DNA of 64,000 nucleotides, from NCBI RefSeq assembly GCF_021391535.1, contig NZ_CP090066.1:3485501-3549500 (forward strand). The letters are read 5' to 3'. The stretch's first letter is position 1. Each line of letters begins with the position of its first letter. A model generated the notes under the pieces. That model had not been told where the DNA came from and ran no database searches. It worked only from the letters and a program-made list of their open reading frames with translations. A program made the position numbers and the translations under genes. The stretch comes from Aurantimonas sp. HBX-1 (GTDB taxonomy: Bacteria > Pseudomonadota > Alphaproteobacteria > Rhizobiales > Rhizobiaceae). Positions 19,494 to 29,758 of the stretch are shown piece by piece.

Positions 19494-20588
19494 TCACTGG
19501 CCGGTGACGACGCGGGTCCAGAGCCGGGTCTGCAGGCGCTGGGCGGCGGGATCCTTCGGATCGATGGCGTAGAGCCGCTCGCGGGTTTCCTCCGGCGGGT
19601 AAACGGCCGGATCCTCGAGAATGTCCTTGTTGACGAACTCCTTCGAGGCGGCGTTGCCGTTGGCGTAGTTCACGTAGTTGGTCGCCTTGGCGATGACCTC
19701 GGGCCGCATGATGTAGTTGAGGAATTCGTGCGCTTCCTCGACATTCGGCGCGTCGGCAGGGATCGCCATGTTGTCGAGCCAGGTCACCGCGCCCTCCTTC
19801 GGGATCACGTACCTGATCTCGACTCCCTGCCCGGCCTCGGCGGCGCGATCGCGCGCCTGCAGGATGTCGCCCGACCAGCCCAGCGCCATGCAGATGTCGC
19901 CGTTGGCGAGCGCCTCGATATATTCGGACGAGTGGAACTTGCGGACATAGGGGCGGATCGACAGCAGCAGTTCCTGCGCCTTGTCGAGATCCTCCCGCTC
20001 GTCCGAATTCGGGTCGAGACCGAGATAGTTCAGTGCTGCCGGCACCACTTCCTCGGGCGTGTTGAGCACGTAGATCCCGCAATCGGCGAGCTTGGCGGCG
20101 GTCTCAGGGTCGAACAGGAGGTCGAACGTGTCGAGCTTGGCATCCTCGCCGAGCCGCTCCTTGACCATCGCGACATTCAGCCCGAGCCCGGTCGTGCCCC
20201 ACATGTAGTTGATCGCGTGCTTGTTTTCCGGATCGTAGCGGGCCAGGCGCTCCATCACCTGCGGGTCGAGATTGTCCCAGTTGGTGAGCTTGGACTTGTC
20301 GAGCGGCTGGAAGACGCCGGCCTTGATCTGGCGGGCGAGGAAGGTGCCGGTCGGCACCACGATGTCGTAGCCGGTGCCGCCGGCCAGCAGCTTGGTCTCG
20401 ACGATCTCGTTGGAGTCGAACACGTCGTAGACGACGCGGATGCCGGTCTCCTTGGTGAAGTCGGCGAGGATCGATTGGTCGATGTAGTCCGACCAGTTGT
20501 AGACGTTGACGACCCGTTCCTGGGCGCTGGCCGGCGTGATGGCGAAGGCGAAGGCCGCGATGGCCGCCCCGAAAAGATAATGCTTCAT
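19494..20588 (-). CDS. potF: Polyamine ABC transporter, periplasmic binding protein PotF
   Basis: A 364-residue periplasmic binding protein. The signal peptide is AAIAAFAFAITPASA, followed by QERVVNVYNWSDYIDQSI, the classic start of PotD/PotF proteins. Conserved parts include TGYDIVVPTGTFLARQIKAG, YMWGTTGLGLN and CMALGWSGDI. ATG 20588 was chosen because it precedes the signal peptide and has AGGGGG upstream; the frame is open 150 nt further but this is not protein-like. It leads the potFGHI operon. The presence of puuA/puuB-like genes 5.5 kb away suggests that imported putrescine is used as a nitrogen or carbon source. Confidence 0.94.
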   Translation of the reverse strand: MKHYLFGAAIAAFAFAITPASAQERVVNVYNWSDYIDQSILADFTKETGIRVVYDVFDSNEIVETKLLAGGTGYDIVVPTGTFLARQIKAGVFQPLDKSKLTNWDNLDPQVMERLARYDPENKHAINYMWGTTGLGLNVAMVKERLGEDAKLDTFDLLFDPETAAKLADCGIYVLNTPEEVVPAALNYLGLDPNSDEREDLDKAQELLLSIRPYVRKFHSSEYIEALANGDICMALGWSGDILQARDRAAEAGQGVEIRYVIPKEGAVTWLDNMAIPADAPNVEEAHEFLNYIMRPEVIAKATNYVNYANGNAASKEFVNKDILEDPAVYPPEETRERLYAIDPKDPAAQRLQTRLWTRVVTGQ

Positions 20589-20734
20589 CGACGAAGCCCC
20601 CTGTTTGCGGTGAACCGTTCGGGCCGCCAGGGTGGCCGCCCACCTGCAGATTGTGGTGCAGCGACCATAAGGGCATCGGCACGGGGATTTCCAGCCCCCC
20701 GATTGATGACGTTTGCACAACGACGGAGCACTGC

Positions 20735-21247
20735 TCACCGCGGCGCCATCCGCACCATGTAGCGAGCGTCGCCGCCATAGGAGGCAAGCGCGCCGGGCGC
20801 CAATCCCCCGCCCGCCTCGGCGAAGCCGTATCGCGACCAGAACGGCGTGGTGGCATGGACCGACACCAGCGCCGCGCAGCGATAGGCATCCGCCTGTTCC
20901 AGCAGTTGCTCGACGGCGCCTGCGGCGAAGCCGTGGCCGCGGGCCTCCGGCGCGACCGCCACGTCGTGGATGTAGAAGCAGTCGGCCGGCTGCGGCAGCG
21001 CGCCGAGCGGCGTGTCGAGCTTCGGCGGCGGGCCCTTGGTCCAGGGATGGCCGACGGCATAGCCGAGGCAGCCGCCCTCGGCGTCGGCGAGCACCAGGCA
21101 GCCCTGCGGATAGAGCCGGAGCCGGTCGGCGAAGATCGCGACGTCCTCCGGCAGCGACGGGTGGATCCGATCAGCGAGTTCGGCGACGCCGGGCAGATCG
21201 GCGCTGGTCATCGGCCGCCACTGCAGACTGTCCATGCGCATCGTCAT
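20735..21247 (-). CDS. GNAT family N-acetyltransferase
   Basis: A 170-residue acetyltransferase of the GNAT fold. The acetyl-CoA-binding motif A is visible as IHDVAVAPEARGHGFAAGAV (about residues 95-114), and motif B as ALVSVHATTPFWSRYGFAE. It starts 20 nt after the beta-hydroxylase-like gene on the same strand, with GAGGAG-like bases upstream, so the two probably form an operon. The substrate is unknown. Confidence 0.85.
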   Translation of the reverse strand: MTMRMDSLQWRPMTSADLPGVAELADRIHPSLPEDVAIFADRLRLYPQGCLVLADAEGGCLGYAVGHPWTKGPPPKLDTPLGALPQPADCFYIHDVAVAPEARGHGFAAGAVEQLLEQADAYRCAALVSVHATTPFWSRYGFAEAGGGLAPGALASYGGDARYMVRMAPR

Positions 21248-21267
21248 CGGACCGGCGCTCCTCTCGC

Positions 21268-22062
21268 CTAGCGGTGCTTGGTGCCCTCGCCGTAGAACAG
21301 CTTTTCCCAGGCCTTGTGGGCCTTGTAGCCCTCGCGGATGAAGGGGGTGAACACCGCCAGGTTCAGCACCGCCTTGTTGGTCAGGCTGGCCGGAAAGTTC
21401 AGCGGCTTCTCGAAATCGACGAACAGCACCACCCGCACCTCGTCCGAGTGGTTCCAGGCCTCGTGCTCGTAGGCATCGTCGAAGATCAGCGCCTTGCCTT
21501 CCTGCCAGTGGCAGGTCTGGTCGTCGACCCGGATGCCGACCTTTTCGGGCTGGTCGGGGACGATCAGGCCGAGGTGGAAGCGCAGCACGCCGTTATAGGG
21601 GCCGCGATGCGGCGGCAGGTGCTTGCCCGGCTCGAAGATCGAGAACATCGCCGACTTGAGGCCGGGGATCTTCTGCAGGATGCGCCAGGTCTCGGGGCAC
21701 TGGCGGATCGCCTCCTCCGACTTGATGCCGTAGCCGCAGAGGAAGAACGTCTTCCAGTTCTGGTCGGACGAGATCGAGCGCACCTCCGAGGAGATCTCGT
21801 GGAACGCCGGCAGTTCGCCCTTGCGCACCAGCACCTTGTCGAGCTCGGCGCGGATCAGCCGCCATTCGGCCTCGACCTCGCGGGCCCAGGGAAAGGCGTC
21901 GGTGGGGAACACCGGCGGATTGCCGACGGCGGAGTGGCGGAGATTGAGCTTCTCGGCGCCGTCGACGAGGCGCTGGACCGAGCGGGCGACGAAGCCGTCC
22001 CGGGTGAGCGTGTCCTCTAGTCCTTCGGTCTTCAGTTTCTGCTGGCTGACGGGCTTGTTCAT
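21268..22062 (-). CDS. Aspartyl/asparaginyl beta-hydroxylase-fold dioxygenase (LpxO/OlsC-like)
   Basis: A 264-residue non-heme Fe(II)/2-oxoglutarate dioxygenase. The double-stranded beta-helix core shows FEPGKHLPPHRGPYNGVLRF (first iron His and neighbours), CHWQEGKALIFDD and YEHEAWNHSDEVRVVLFVDF (second iron His and the 2-oxoglutarate Arg region). The Asp ligand of aspartyl hydroxylases is often missing in this family. Bacterial members hydroxylate the fatty acyl chains of lipid A (LpxO) or ornithine lipids (OlsC); others are uncharacterised. There is no membrane anchor beyond a hydrophobic C-terminal stretch. I cannot choose between substrates. The downstream GNAT gene is probably co-transcribed. 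Confidence 0.85.
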   Translation of the reverse strand: MNKPVSQQKLKTEGLEDTLTRDGFVARSVQRLVDGAEKLNLRHSAVGNPPVFPTDAFPWAREVEAEWRLIRAELDKVLVRKGELPAFHEISSEVRSISSDQNWKTFFLCGYGIKSEEAIRQCPETWRILQKIPGLKSAMFSIFEPGKHLPPHRGPYNGVLRFHLGLIVPDQPEKVGIRVDDQTCHWQEGKALIFDDAYEHEAWNHSDEVRVVLFVDFEKPLNFPASLTNKAVLNLAVFTPFIREGYKAHKAWEKLFYGEGTKHR

Positions 22063-22181
22063 GGCTTCACTTCACCTGGCATCCGAAGGTCGCGCAGCGA
22101 CCGGCCTGAGCCAGTCCGCGTGCCGCCGACAGTACATGACGATTTTGCGACGATCGCCGTCGGGCGGATGTGGCTCCCCGC

Positions 22182-23603
22182 CTACTGGAAGTCAAACGCC
22201 GACAGGCCGGTGACCATCTCGTCGAGGCCGAGCGGGCGGGTCAGCGGCGGCTCGGCCCGGGCGAGGCACCCCTGGCGCTCGCAGAGCCGGCAGGCCGGGC
22301 CGATCCCGGTGGGGACCGGCGTCGCGCCGAGATGGCGGCCGTAGACGGTCTCGTCCTTGAAGCCGATGTCGCAGCCGAGCAGGATGGCGGTACGGCGCGG
22401 CCTTTCCTCGAATCCCGCCTGCAATCCCTCGAGCGTCCGGGCGACGAGCAGGAATTCCGCGCCGCCGGGCATCTGCGCCGCCTCGACGAGGATCTGGCCC
22501 GGCTGGGCGAAGGCAGCGTGGATCGGCAGCTTTGGGCAGTCGCCGCCGAAGCGCTGCACGGGAAAGCCTCGCGCGCCCGCACGGCGGAAGCGGTTGCCGG
22601 CATTGTCGACCTCGAGCAGGAAGAACGGCACGCCCGGCGCGGCCTGGCGCTGCAGCATGGTCAGCCGGTTGGCGGCCTGCTCGAACGAGACCTGGAAGCG
22701 GCCGCGAAGCACGTCGACGTCGTAGGCTGCCCGCTGGGCGGCGGCCTGGAACGCCGCATAGGGCATCATCAGCGCATGCGCCGCGTAGCGCAGCAGCTCG
22801 AAGCGGCCGAGCCGGCGCGCCTCGTCGCTGGAGAAGCCGAAGGTCGCGTTCTCGGCGGCGATCACGTCGCCGAAGGCGAGCAGGCAGGCCTCCATCGCGG
22901 TCTCGCGCAGGCGGTCGGCGGTGGCCAGCCGCTCCGACAGGAACAGCCGGCGCGAATGGCGGTCGAAGCGCCGGCGCCAGTTCGGCATGGTCTGCACCGG
23001 CAGCACCCGCACCGAGACGTCGTGCTCGCTGCGCAGCCAGGCCTTCAGCGCCGCCATCAGGTCGTCGCCCGGCGCCAGCGCCTGGTGAAAGCGCTCGGCG
23101 GCGGTCTCGATCGCGGGAAAATGGTTCGGCCGCGTCTCGAATATCTCGCGGACTTCGTCGATCGGCAGGCGCGTCCCGGCGAGCCGTGTCTCCCGCCCCT
23201 CGCGCGCGAGCAGCACCGAGAGGTCCGAGAGCCGCGCCTGCTGCTCGCGATAGGCGCGGTAGAGCTTGACGATCCCGGCGGCGGCATTGGGCGCGGCGTC
23301 CGCCACCTCGACCAGCTCCTGCTCGCCCGGCAGCTCGCCCGACAGCAGCGGGTCGGAGAACACCCCGCGCAGTTCCGCCAGCGCGTTCTGCTTCTCGCCG
23401 CCCTGCAGGTCGCTGAAATCCACCGTGTAGGTCCGCGACAGCTTCAGGATGAGCTGGACCGTCAGCGGACGCTGGTTGCGCTCGATGAGGTTGAGATAGG
23501 AGGGCGAGATGCCGAGCGCCTCGGCCATCGCGGTCTGGGTCAGGCCCAGACCGTTGCGGATCCGGCGGATGCGCGGACCGGCGAAGATCTTGTTCTCGGC
23601 CAT
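22182..23603 (-). CDS. RamB/ScfR-like XRE-family transcriptional regulator
   Basis: A 473-residue regulator of the short-chain fatty-acyl regulator family (RamB, PccR, ScfR). It has an N-terminal XRE helix-turn-helix (about 10-65, GLTQTAMAEALGISPSYLNLIERNQR). An IrrE/ImmA-like middle domain (about 150-300) follows. The C-terminal domain (DUF2083) ends with a cysteine cluster ACRLCERQGCLAR that could bind metal. In related systems such proteins sense acyl-CoA and control glyoxylate, acetate or propionyl-CoA genes. Here it is divergent from aceA with about 590 nt between the two starts, so control of aceA is a reasonable inference. Confidence 0.9.
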   Translation of the reverse strand: MAENKIFAGPRIRRIRNGLGLTQTAMAEALGISPSYLNLIERNQRPLTVQLILKLSRTYTVDFSDLQGGEKQNALAELRGVFSDPLLSGELPGEQELVEVADAAPNAAAGIVKLYRAYREQQARLSDLSVLLAREGRETRLAGTRLPIDEVREIFETRPNHFPAIETAAERFHQALAPGDDLMAALKAWLRSEHDVSVRVLPVQTMPNWRRRFDRHSRRLFLSERLATADRLRETAMEACLLAFGDVIAAENATFGFSSDEARRLGRFELLRYAAHALMMPYAAFQAAAQRAAYDVDVLRGRFQVSFEQAANRLTMLQRQAAPGVPFFLLEVDNAGNRFRRAGARGFPVQRFGGDCPKLPIHAAFAQPGQILVEAAQMPGGAEFLLVARTLEGLQAGFEERPRRTAILLGCDIGFKDETVYGRHLGATPVPTGIGPACRLCERQGCLARAEPPLTRPLGLDEMVTGLSAFDFQ

Positions 23604-23676
23604 CAGGGCCGGCCGTCGCGGACGGAGAGTGCCGGGACAGCCCGGCCCGGGCGGTCGCGGCGGAGCGCGTCCCGCC

Positions 23677-23823
23677 TCAGTGGGCGAGCGGCCCGCCGCC
23701 CTGCATGCGCCGCAAACACGCCGGTCCGGGACCGCGCATGTAATAGCGCTCCGGACGGTATGGCCGGCGCGATTCGTCGCGGATCAGTCCCAGCAGGCTC
23801 AGCACGGTACGCACGGCACGCAT
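23677..23823 (-). CDS. Small hypothetical protein, 48 residues
   Basis: A short ORF between the RamB-like regulator and aceA. It begins MRAVRTVLSLLGLIRDE and ends RRMQGGGPLAH. ATG 23823 has GGAG six bases upstream; in-frame starts at 23835 and 23838 also exist. It has a short hydrophobic N-terminal helix followed by a basic, Tyr/Arg/Pro-rich part, much like small basic proteins of rhizobia. It may be a real membrane-associated microprotein. I know of no function. Confidence 0.5.
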   Translation of the reverse strand: MRAVRTVLSLLGLIRDESRRPYRPERYYMRGPGPACLRRMQGGGPLAH

Positions 23824-24195
23824 CGTTCGCTCCATCATCCATTCGCTCGTTCACCATCGACTGGGTGAACGTTCGCAGAAGGAGGTTTCGAATCATCGAA
23901 GCGGACGGCCAATTTATGTTGCGGAACGGGGCTTTAGCGAAAATTCGAACGACTGTGACGGAGCCGCCACACGAGCCGGAGTCGGGCTCGGCGTCCCGGC
24001 GATCCGAGGAAATTTCTATGACAAATGTGACAGACTGACAAGCGCAGCTTGTGAAGCCTTCGACAAGCCGACCCGATTTCGCCGCTCCATCGGGACTGCG
24101 CGGCTGGAAGGCGGTGCCCGGGGCTGCCATCGTCCCGTTCGAACGCTGTCGCAGAATGTCACTGCGGCGGAGACGAACCCAGAGGATCGCCTGCC
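23824..24195. other. Regulatory region between the small ORF and aceA
   Basis: This 372-nt stretch holds no gene I can support. It contains an AAGGAGG sequence at 23879-23885 with no standard start codon at the right distance, and a perfect palindrome at 24038-24052 listed separately. The stretch is less GC-rich than its surroundings (AATTTATG, AAAATTCGAAC, AAATTTCTATGACAAATG), as expected for a promoter region. Confidence 0.6.
24038..24052 (+). promoter_or_regulatory. Palindromic candidate operator upstream of aceA
   Basis: ACAAGC-GCA-GCTTGT is a perfect inverted repeat (6-bp arms, 3-bp spacer), 144 nt before the aceA start codon. Its place between a RamB-like gene and isocitrate lyase makes it a candidate regulator site. 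No experimentally known motif is matched exactly. Confidence 0.35.
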
Positions 24196-25500
<1,305 letters not shown>

Positions 25501-25569
25501 GCACGAAGCCCGGGACGGGCACCGCGCCCTGCCCCGGGATCGTTCGGCAGGAACAACGGGAGAGAAACG

Positions 25570-25833
25570 ATGAGTGCCACGATCAGCCATAACGACGAGC
25601 GTCCGCGCACCCGGGTGAAGGAGCGCGCCGAGGAGCAGTCCTCGGCGATGGACGAGGCGCAGCAGGCGGCGATCCGCATGCTCGCCAACGACCTGCACCG
25701 GCTCAACCAGTCGGTGATGAAGGCGGTGGAATCCGGCGTCTCGGTCGAACTGGTGCGTTCCGCCCGCCATCACGGCGGCGACGGAAACTGGGGCGACCTG
25801 CTGATTCCGGTCGTGGTCAAGACCGGCGCCTGA
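25570..25833 (+). CDS. Small hypothetical protein downstream of aceA
   Basis: An 87-residue soluble protein of unknown function. A charged N-terminus (HNDERPRTRVKERAEEQ) precedes a predicted helix (EAQQAAIRMLANDLHRLNQS) and a compact end with VELVRSARHHGGDGNWGDLL. GGGAGAGAAACG precedes the ATG. It lies between aceA and a terminator and is probably co-transcribed with aceA. It looks like a real, conserved small rhizobial protein, but I cannot name a function. Confidence 0.7.
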   Translation: MSATISHNDERPRTRVKERAEEQSSAMDEAQQAAIRMLANDLHRLNQSVMKAVESGVSVELVRSARHHGGDGNWGDLLIPVVVKTGA

Positions 25834-25865
25834 GGCAGGCCCCCCGGCGACCGAGGGACAAACAC

Positions 25866-25892
25866 CGGGCCGCGCATCCTCGCGGCCCGTTT
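25866..25892 (+). terminator. Rho-independent terminator after the aceA unit
   Basis: A perfect 9-bp stem (CGGGCCGCG / CGCGGCCCG, loop CATCCT) is followed by TTTCG. It probably ends the aceA plus small-protein transcript. Confidence 0.65.
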
Positions 25893-26074
25893 CGCCTTCC
25901 CACGCCTTCCGTGGCCGGCTATGCTCGTGGCTGCCGAACGGCCCCGCGAAGGACTGCATGCCCGACACGACAAGGACGAAACCGCCCCGTTCCCCGGTTC
26001 CCGCGCGACTCGACCGTCGCGCCCCGCGCCCGAAAGGCAGCGGCAACGAGGCAAGCCCGATCAAAGGCGCGCCG

Positions 26075-27505
26075 ATGCCCGTGAAGCGCGACATCGGCCA
26101 TCTCAAGCTGTCGCCGGACGAGACCCGCGCCTTTCTGGAATCCAAGCGCGGCGTGCGCTCGATGCAGGAAGCCACCGAGTGGCTGGCCGCCCGCGACATC
26201 GAGGACCTCGAATGCATCACGCCGGATCTCGCCGGCGTCGCGCGCGGCAAGATGATGCCGGCGAAGAAGTTCGTCGGCGAGACCTCGCTGGCGCTGCCCT
26301 CGGCGCTGTTCATGCACACGATCTCCGGCGAGTATCCCGAGGAGAGCGGCGAGTTCCGCTATTCGCCGAACGACGGCGACCTGAAGCTGGTGCCGGACCT
26401 CTCCACCCTGGCGCTGGTGCCGTGGGAGAACGATCCGACGGCGCAGGTCATCTGCGACCTCGTCGACCAGTCCGGCGCCGCCGTCGGCTACACGCCGCGC
26501 AACGTTTTGAAGCGCGTCATGGCGCTCTACGAGAACCGCGGCTGGAAGCCGGTCGTCGCGCCGGAGATCGAGTTCTACCTCGTCTCCAAGAACGTCGACC
26601 CCGACTACCCGCTGGTGCCGCCGATCGGGCGCTCCGGCCGGCAGATCCAGAGCGGCCAGTCCTACTCGATCGGCGGCGTCAACGAGTTCGACGAGCTGAT
26701 CGACGACATCTACGACTTCTCCGACCGGCAGGGCCTGGAGATCGACACGCTGATCCACGAGGAGGGCGCCGCCCAGCTCGAGATCAACCTGCGCCACGGC
26801 GACCCGCTGGAACTCGCCGATCAGGTGTTCATGTTCAAGCGCACGATCCGCGAGGCGGCGCTCGGCCAGGACATCTACGCGACCTTCATGGCCAAGCCGA
26901 TCCAGGGCCAGCCGGGCTCGGCGATGCACATCCACCAGTCGGTCAACGACGCGCGCACCGGCCGCAACGTCTTCTCCAACGAGGACGGCACGCCCTCGGA
27001 GCTGTTCTTCCACTTCATCGGCGGCATGCAGCGCTACGTGCCGGCGGCGCTGATCATGATGGCGCCCTACGTCAACTCCTATCGCCGCCTGACCTACGGG
27101 ATGAGCGCGCCGACCAACACGGCCTGGGGCTTCGACAACCGTACCACCGCCTTCCGCGTGCCGACCTCCGACCCGGCCGGCCGGCGGGTGGAGAACCGGC
27201 TGCCCTCCTCCGACGCCAATCCCTATCTCGCCATCGCGGCGTCGCTCGCCTGCGGCTATCTCGGCATGGTCTCCGGGCTGCGCCCGGACGAGCCAACCGA
27301 CCAGACGGTCAACGAGGACGGCGGCATCTCGCTGCCGCGCGGCCTGCTCGAGGCGGTCGCCGCGTTCGAGGCGGAGACCGCCTTCCACGAGGTGTTCTCA
27401 CGGTCCTTCGTCGGCACCTATGCCGGCATCAAGCGCGGCGAGCACGAGACCTTCATGCAGGTGATCAGCCCCTGGGAGCGCGAGTTCCTGCTGCTGCAGG
27501 TCTGA
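26075..27505 (+). CDS. puuA: Glutamine synthetase-family protein, probable gamma-glutamylputrescine synthetase
   Basis: A 476-residue glutamine-synthetase-fold ligase. The catalytic domain shows PEIEFYL, GAAQLEINLRHGDPLELADQ, GSAMHIHQS and NRTTAFRVP. The 476-residue length matches E. coli PuuA (472), which joins glutamate to putrescine. ATG 26075 gives that size; ATG 25958 would add a 39-residue Arg/Pro-rich extension with AAGGA close upstream. The next gene starts 4 nt after the stop and encodes a PuuB-like oxidase, which supports the polyamine assignment over ammonium assimilation. Substrate remains inferred from context. Confidence 0.85.
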   Translation: MPVKRDIGHLKLSPDETRAFLESKRGVRSMQEATEWLAARDIEDLECITPDLAGVARGKMMPAKKFVGETSLALPSALFMHTISGEYPEESGEFRYSPNDGDLKLVPDLSTLALVPWENDPTAQVICDLVDQSGAAVGYTPRNVLKRVMALYENRGWKPVVAPEIEFYLVSKNVDPDYPLVPPIGRSGRQIQSGQSYSIGGVNEFDELIDDIYDFSDRQGLEIDTLIHEEGAAQLEINLRHGDPLELADQVFMFKRTIREAALGQDIYATFMAKPIQGQPGSAMHIHQSVNDARTGRNVFSNEDGTPSELFFHFIGGMQRYVPAALIMMAPYVNSYRRLTYGMSAPTNTAWGFDNRTTAFRVPTSDPAGRRVENRLPSSDANPYLAIAASLACGYLGMVSGLRPDEPTDQTVNEDGGISLPRGLLEAVAAFEAETAFHEVFSRSFVGTYAGIKRGEHETFMQVISPWEREFLLLQV

Positions 27506-27509
27506 TCGC

Positions 27510-28796
27510 TTGGCTCCCTACCAGTCCCCCATCGCGCCGGGACGCTCCTGGTACGAGGACAGCGTCGAGCGGCCGTCCTACCCGACGCTCGCCGAGAGCC
27601 TGTCGGTGGACGTCGTGGTGGTGGGCGGCGGCTTCACCGGCCTGTCCGCCGGCCTGCACCTGGCGCAGCGCGGGGTCCGGGTCGCGGTGCTCGAAGCCCA
27701 CCGCTTCGGCGACGGCGCCTCCGGGCGCAATGGCGGCCAGATGGGCACCGGCCAGCGGCTGTGGCCGAAGGAGATCGAGGCCGATTACGGCTACGAGCGC
27801 TCCAGGGCGCTGTTCGACCTCGCCGAGGAGGCCAAGGCGCATCTCCTCGACTTCATCGCGACCAACGATCTCGACGTCGATCTCGGCCGTGGCCAGCTGA
27901 ACGTCGTCCACAAGCGGCGCCACCTCGACGAATACCGGGCGGAGGTCGAGGACCTCGCTACACGCTACGATTATCCGCACGCGCATTTCATGGACGCGGC
28001 CGAGACCGCCGAGCGGCTCGGCTCGACCCGCTATTTCGGCGGCATCCGCGATACGGGCACGGCGCATCTCAACCCGATGAAGCTGGTCGTCGGCAGCGCC
28101 CGGGCCGCGGCCGCGGCCGGCGCCCTGCTGTTCGAGACGACGCGCGTCGCCAGCCTGGAGCGCCGCGGCGGCCGGATCGTCGCCCGCACCGCGGCCGGCG
28201 AGGTCACCGCCGACCGTGCGCTGATCGCCGTCAACGCCTACGGAACGGGTCTCAACGCGGATGTCGACGCGCATGTCATGCCGATCGGCTCGTTCATCGG
28301 CGCCACCGAGCCGCTGGACGATCCGGGCGCGATCCTTGCCGGCGGCGAGGCTTGCGCCGATTCCCGCTTCGTCGTCCGGTATTTCCGCAAGAGCGGCGAC
28401 GGCCGCCTGCTGTTCGGCGGCCGCGAGGCCTACACTGCAGCGACCGGCGACATCACCCGCCACCTGCGCAAGCAGATCGCCGAGGTCTATCCGCAACTCG
28501 CGGGCGTCCGGCTGACCCACGCCTGGGGCGGGTCCGTCGGGATCACGATGGAGCGCCTGCCCTATGTGCGCGAGGTGGAGCCGGGGATCACGACCATCGG
28601 CGGCTATTCCGGCCACGGCGTGATGCTGGCGAATTTCGCCGGGCGGCTCTATGCCGACCGGGTAAGCGGCGGCAACCGCGACGGGCTCGCCGCATTCGAA
28701 GCCCTGCGGATCCCCGCCTTCCCCGGCGGTCGCCGGCTGCGCTCGCCGCTGCTGTTCCTCGCGATGACGTGGTTTTCCCTGCGGGACCGGCTCTAA
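27510..28796 (+). CDS. puuB: FAD-dependent oxidoreductase, probable gamma-glutamylputrescine oxidase
   Basis: A 428-residue flavoprotein of the D-amino-acid oxidase/PuuB type. The Rossmann FAD motif is VVVVGGGFTGLSAGLHLAQRG (near residue 35) and the second FAD motif is HRFGDGASGRNGGQMGTGQR. The C-terminal GYSGHGVMLANFAGRLYAD closes the flavin site. Translation starts at TTG 27510, four bases after the puuA-like stop, so the genes are coupled. PuuB oxidises gamma-glutamylputrescine to an aldehyde, releasing ammonia and peroxide. The later Puu enzymes (PuuC, PuuD) are not in the window. Confidence 0.86.
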   Translation: MAPYQSPIAPGRSWYEDSVERPSYPTLAESLSVDVVVVGGGFTGLSAGLHLAQRGVRVAVLEAHRFGDGASGRNGGQMGTGQRLWPKEIEADYGYERSRALFDLAEEAKAHLLDFIATNDLDVDLGRGQLNVVHKRRHLDEYRAEVEDLATRYDYPHAHFMDAAETAERLGSTRYFGGIRDTGTAHLNPMKLVVGSARAAAAAGALLFETTRVASLERRGGRIVARTAAGEVTADRALIAVNAYGTGLNADVDAHVMPIGSFIGATEPLDDPGAILAGGEACADSRFVVRYFRKSGDGRLLFGGREAYTAATGDITRHLRKQIAEVYPQLAGVRLTHAWGGSVGITMERLPYVREVEPGITTIGGYSGHGVMLANFAGRLYADRVSGGNRDGLAAFEALRIPAFPGGRRLRSPLLFLAMTWFSLRDRL

Positions 28797-29104
28797 GGTA
28801 GCGAGACTATTTTCGTTTCCGGCTAAACGATAACCGGCGCCGTCATGTCCGCTGACGCGACAAGCAACGGCTCGGACATGAAATCCCGCCCCGGGACTTT
28901 TCGCAGTCGTTTCAGTAGTTTCGAGAAGGTTGCAGGATGCAACGAGGCAGCGTCGGATTGCCGGCGTGCCTGGGGGCACTGGCGAATGCGCGTCGTCGGC
29001 CCCATCTACCTTGCCGCCGACCCCCTGGGCCGCGGCGCGGGGCGGCGCAACCGCCCGCGATGACCTTGAAGGGCCTGCCTTTTCAAGGCATTTCCTTGCT
29101 CCTG
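28797..29104. other. Non-coding region upstream of bphO
   Basis: This 308-nt stretch has no gene I can support on either strand. It must hold the promoter of the phytochrome operon. A perfect inverted repeat CCTTGAA-N11-TTCAAGG (29064-29088) lies 17 nt before the bphO start codon and may be an operator or an mRNA hairpin near the ribosome site. I see no EcfG or Irr motif. Confidence 0.6.
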
Positions 29105-29758
29105 ATGAACGATGTGGCGATCCGTCCTGTTGAGAAGCCCGGCCCGGGCCAAACCCGCGCGGCCTCGTCCCTGCGCGCCCTGCTACGGGAGACGACCGCT
29201 TCGTCGCATCAGCGGCTCGACCGGCACTTCCTCGGCATGACCGAGGCCGGCGACGCCACCTTCTACCACCGCTTCATCCGCATGAACCACGCCTGCCACA
29301 CGACGCTCGAGTCGGCACTGGCCGTGATCACGCAACGCCTCGGCGAGCCGCTGCTGGCCCGGCGCGAGCCGTTGCTGGCCGCACTGTCGCAGGACATCCG
29401 GGCGATGGACCTCGTCCCCGTCGATCCCGCGCCGCTGCAACTCGGCGGCACGGACCTGCCGGAAGCGGCGGGGCTGGTCTACGTGCTCGACGGCTCGCGG
29501 CTGGGCGCCCGCTTCATTCATCGGGAGTTCATCGCGAAGAATCTAGCACGGCGGTGGCCGGGCATCTCGACCGCCTATCTTGCCGGCGCCGCCGCCCCCG
29601 ACCCGTTCGGCGACCGCATGGATGCCCTGTCCGGCCGGGTCGTGTCGGAGAGCGCCCGGCAGAGGGCTGGCGCCGCGGCGCAAGCCGCCTTCGCCCTGTT
29701 CGAAGCTGCTTTCGACGACGCCTGTCGCCGTACGCAACCGGAGACCGCCCCGTCTTGA
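29105..29758 (+). CDS. bphO: Heme oxygenase (BphO-type)
   Basis: A 217-residue biliverdin-producing heme oxygenase. The N-terminal helix LRALLRETTASSHQRLDRHF carries the likely heme-ligand His. A conserved central part, EAAGLVYVLDGSRLGARFIHREF, matches the family's distal helix (YVLxGSxLG). It opens heme to biliverdin, the chromophore of the adjacent phytochrome. Its stop overlaps the bphP TTG start by TTGA. ATG 29105 is the best start; the frame is open to 28937 but with poor coding character and no ribosome site. Coupling of oxygenase and photoreceptor is standard in bacteriophytochrome operons. Confidence 0.9.
   Translation: MNDVAIRPVEKPGPGQTRAASSLRALLRETTASSHQRLDRHFLGMTEAGDATFYHRFIRMNHACHTTLESALAVITQRLGEPLLARREPLLAALSQDIRAMDLVPVDPAPLQLGGTDLPEAAGLVYVLDGSRLGARFIHREFIAKNLARRWPGISTAYLAGAAAPDPFGDRMDALSGRVVSESARQRAGAAAQAAFALFEAAFDDACRRTQPETAPS

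Noticed and set aside
23603..24130. A 175-codon minus-strand frame between the RamB-like gene and aceA
   Set aside because: It is Arg/Ala-rich without any motif. The 48-residue frame within it has a better start and composition.
29554..29754. N-terminal extension of the bacteriophytochrome frame
   Set aside because: It lies inside bphO in another frame; the TTG at 29755 gives the normal short N-terminus before the biliverdin Cys.
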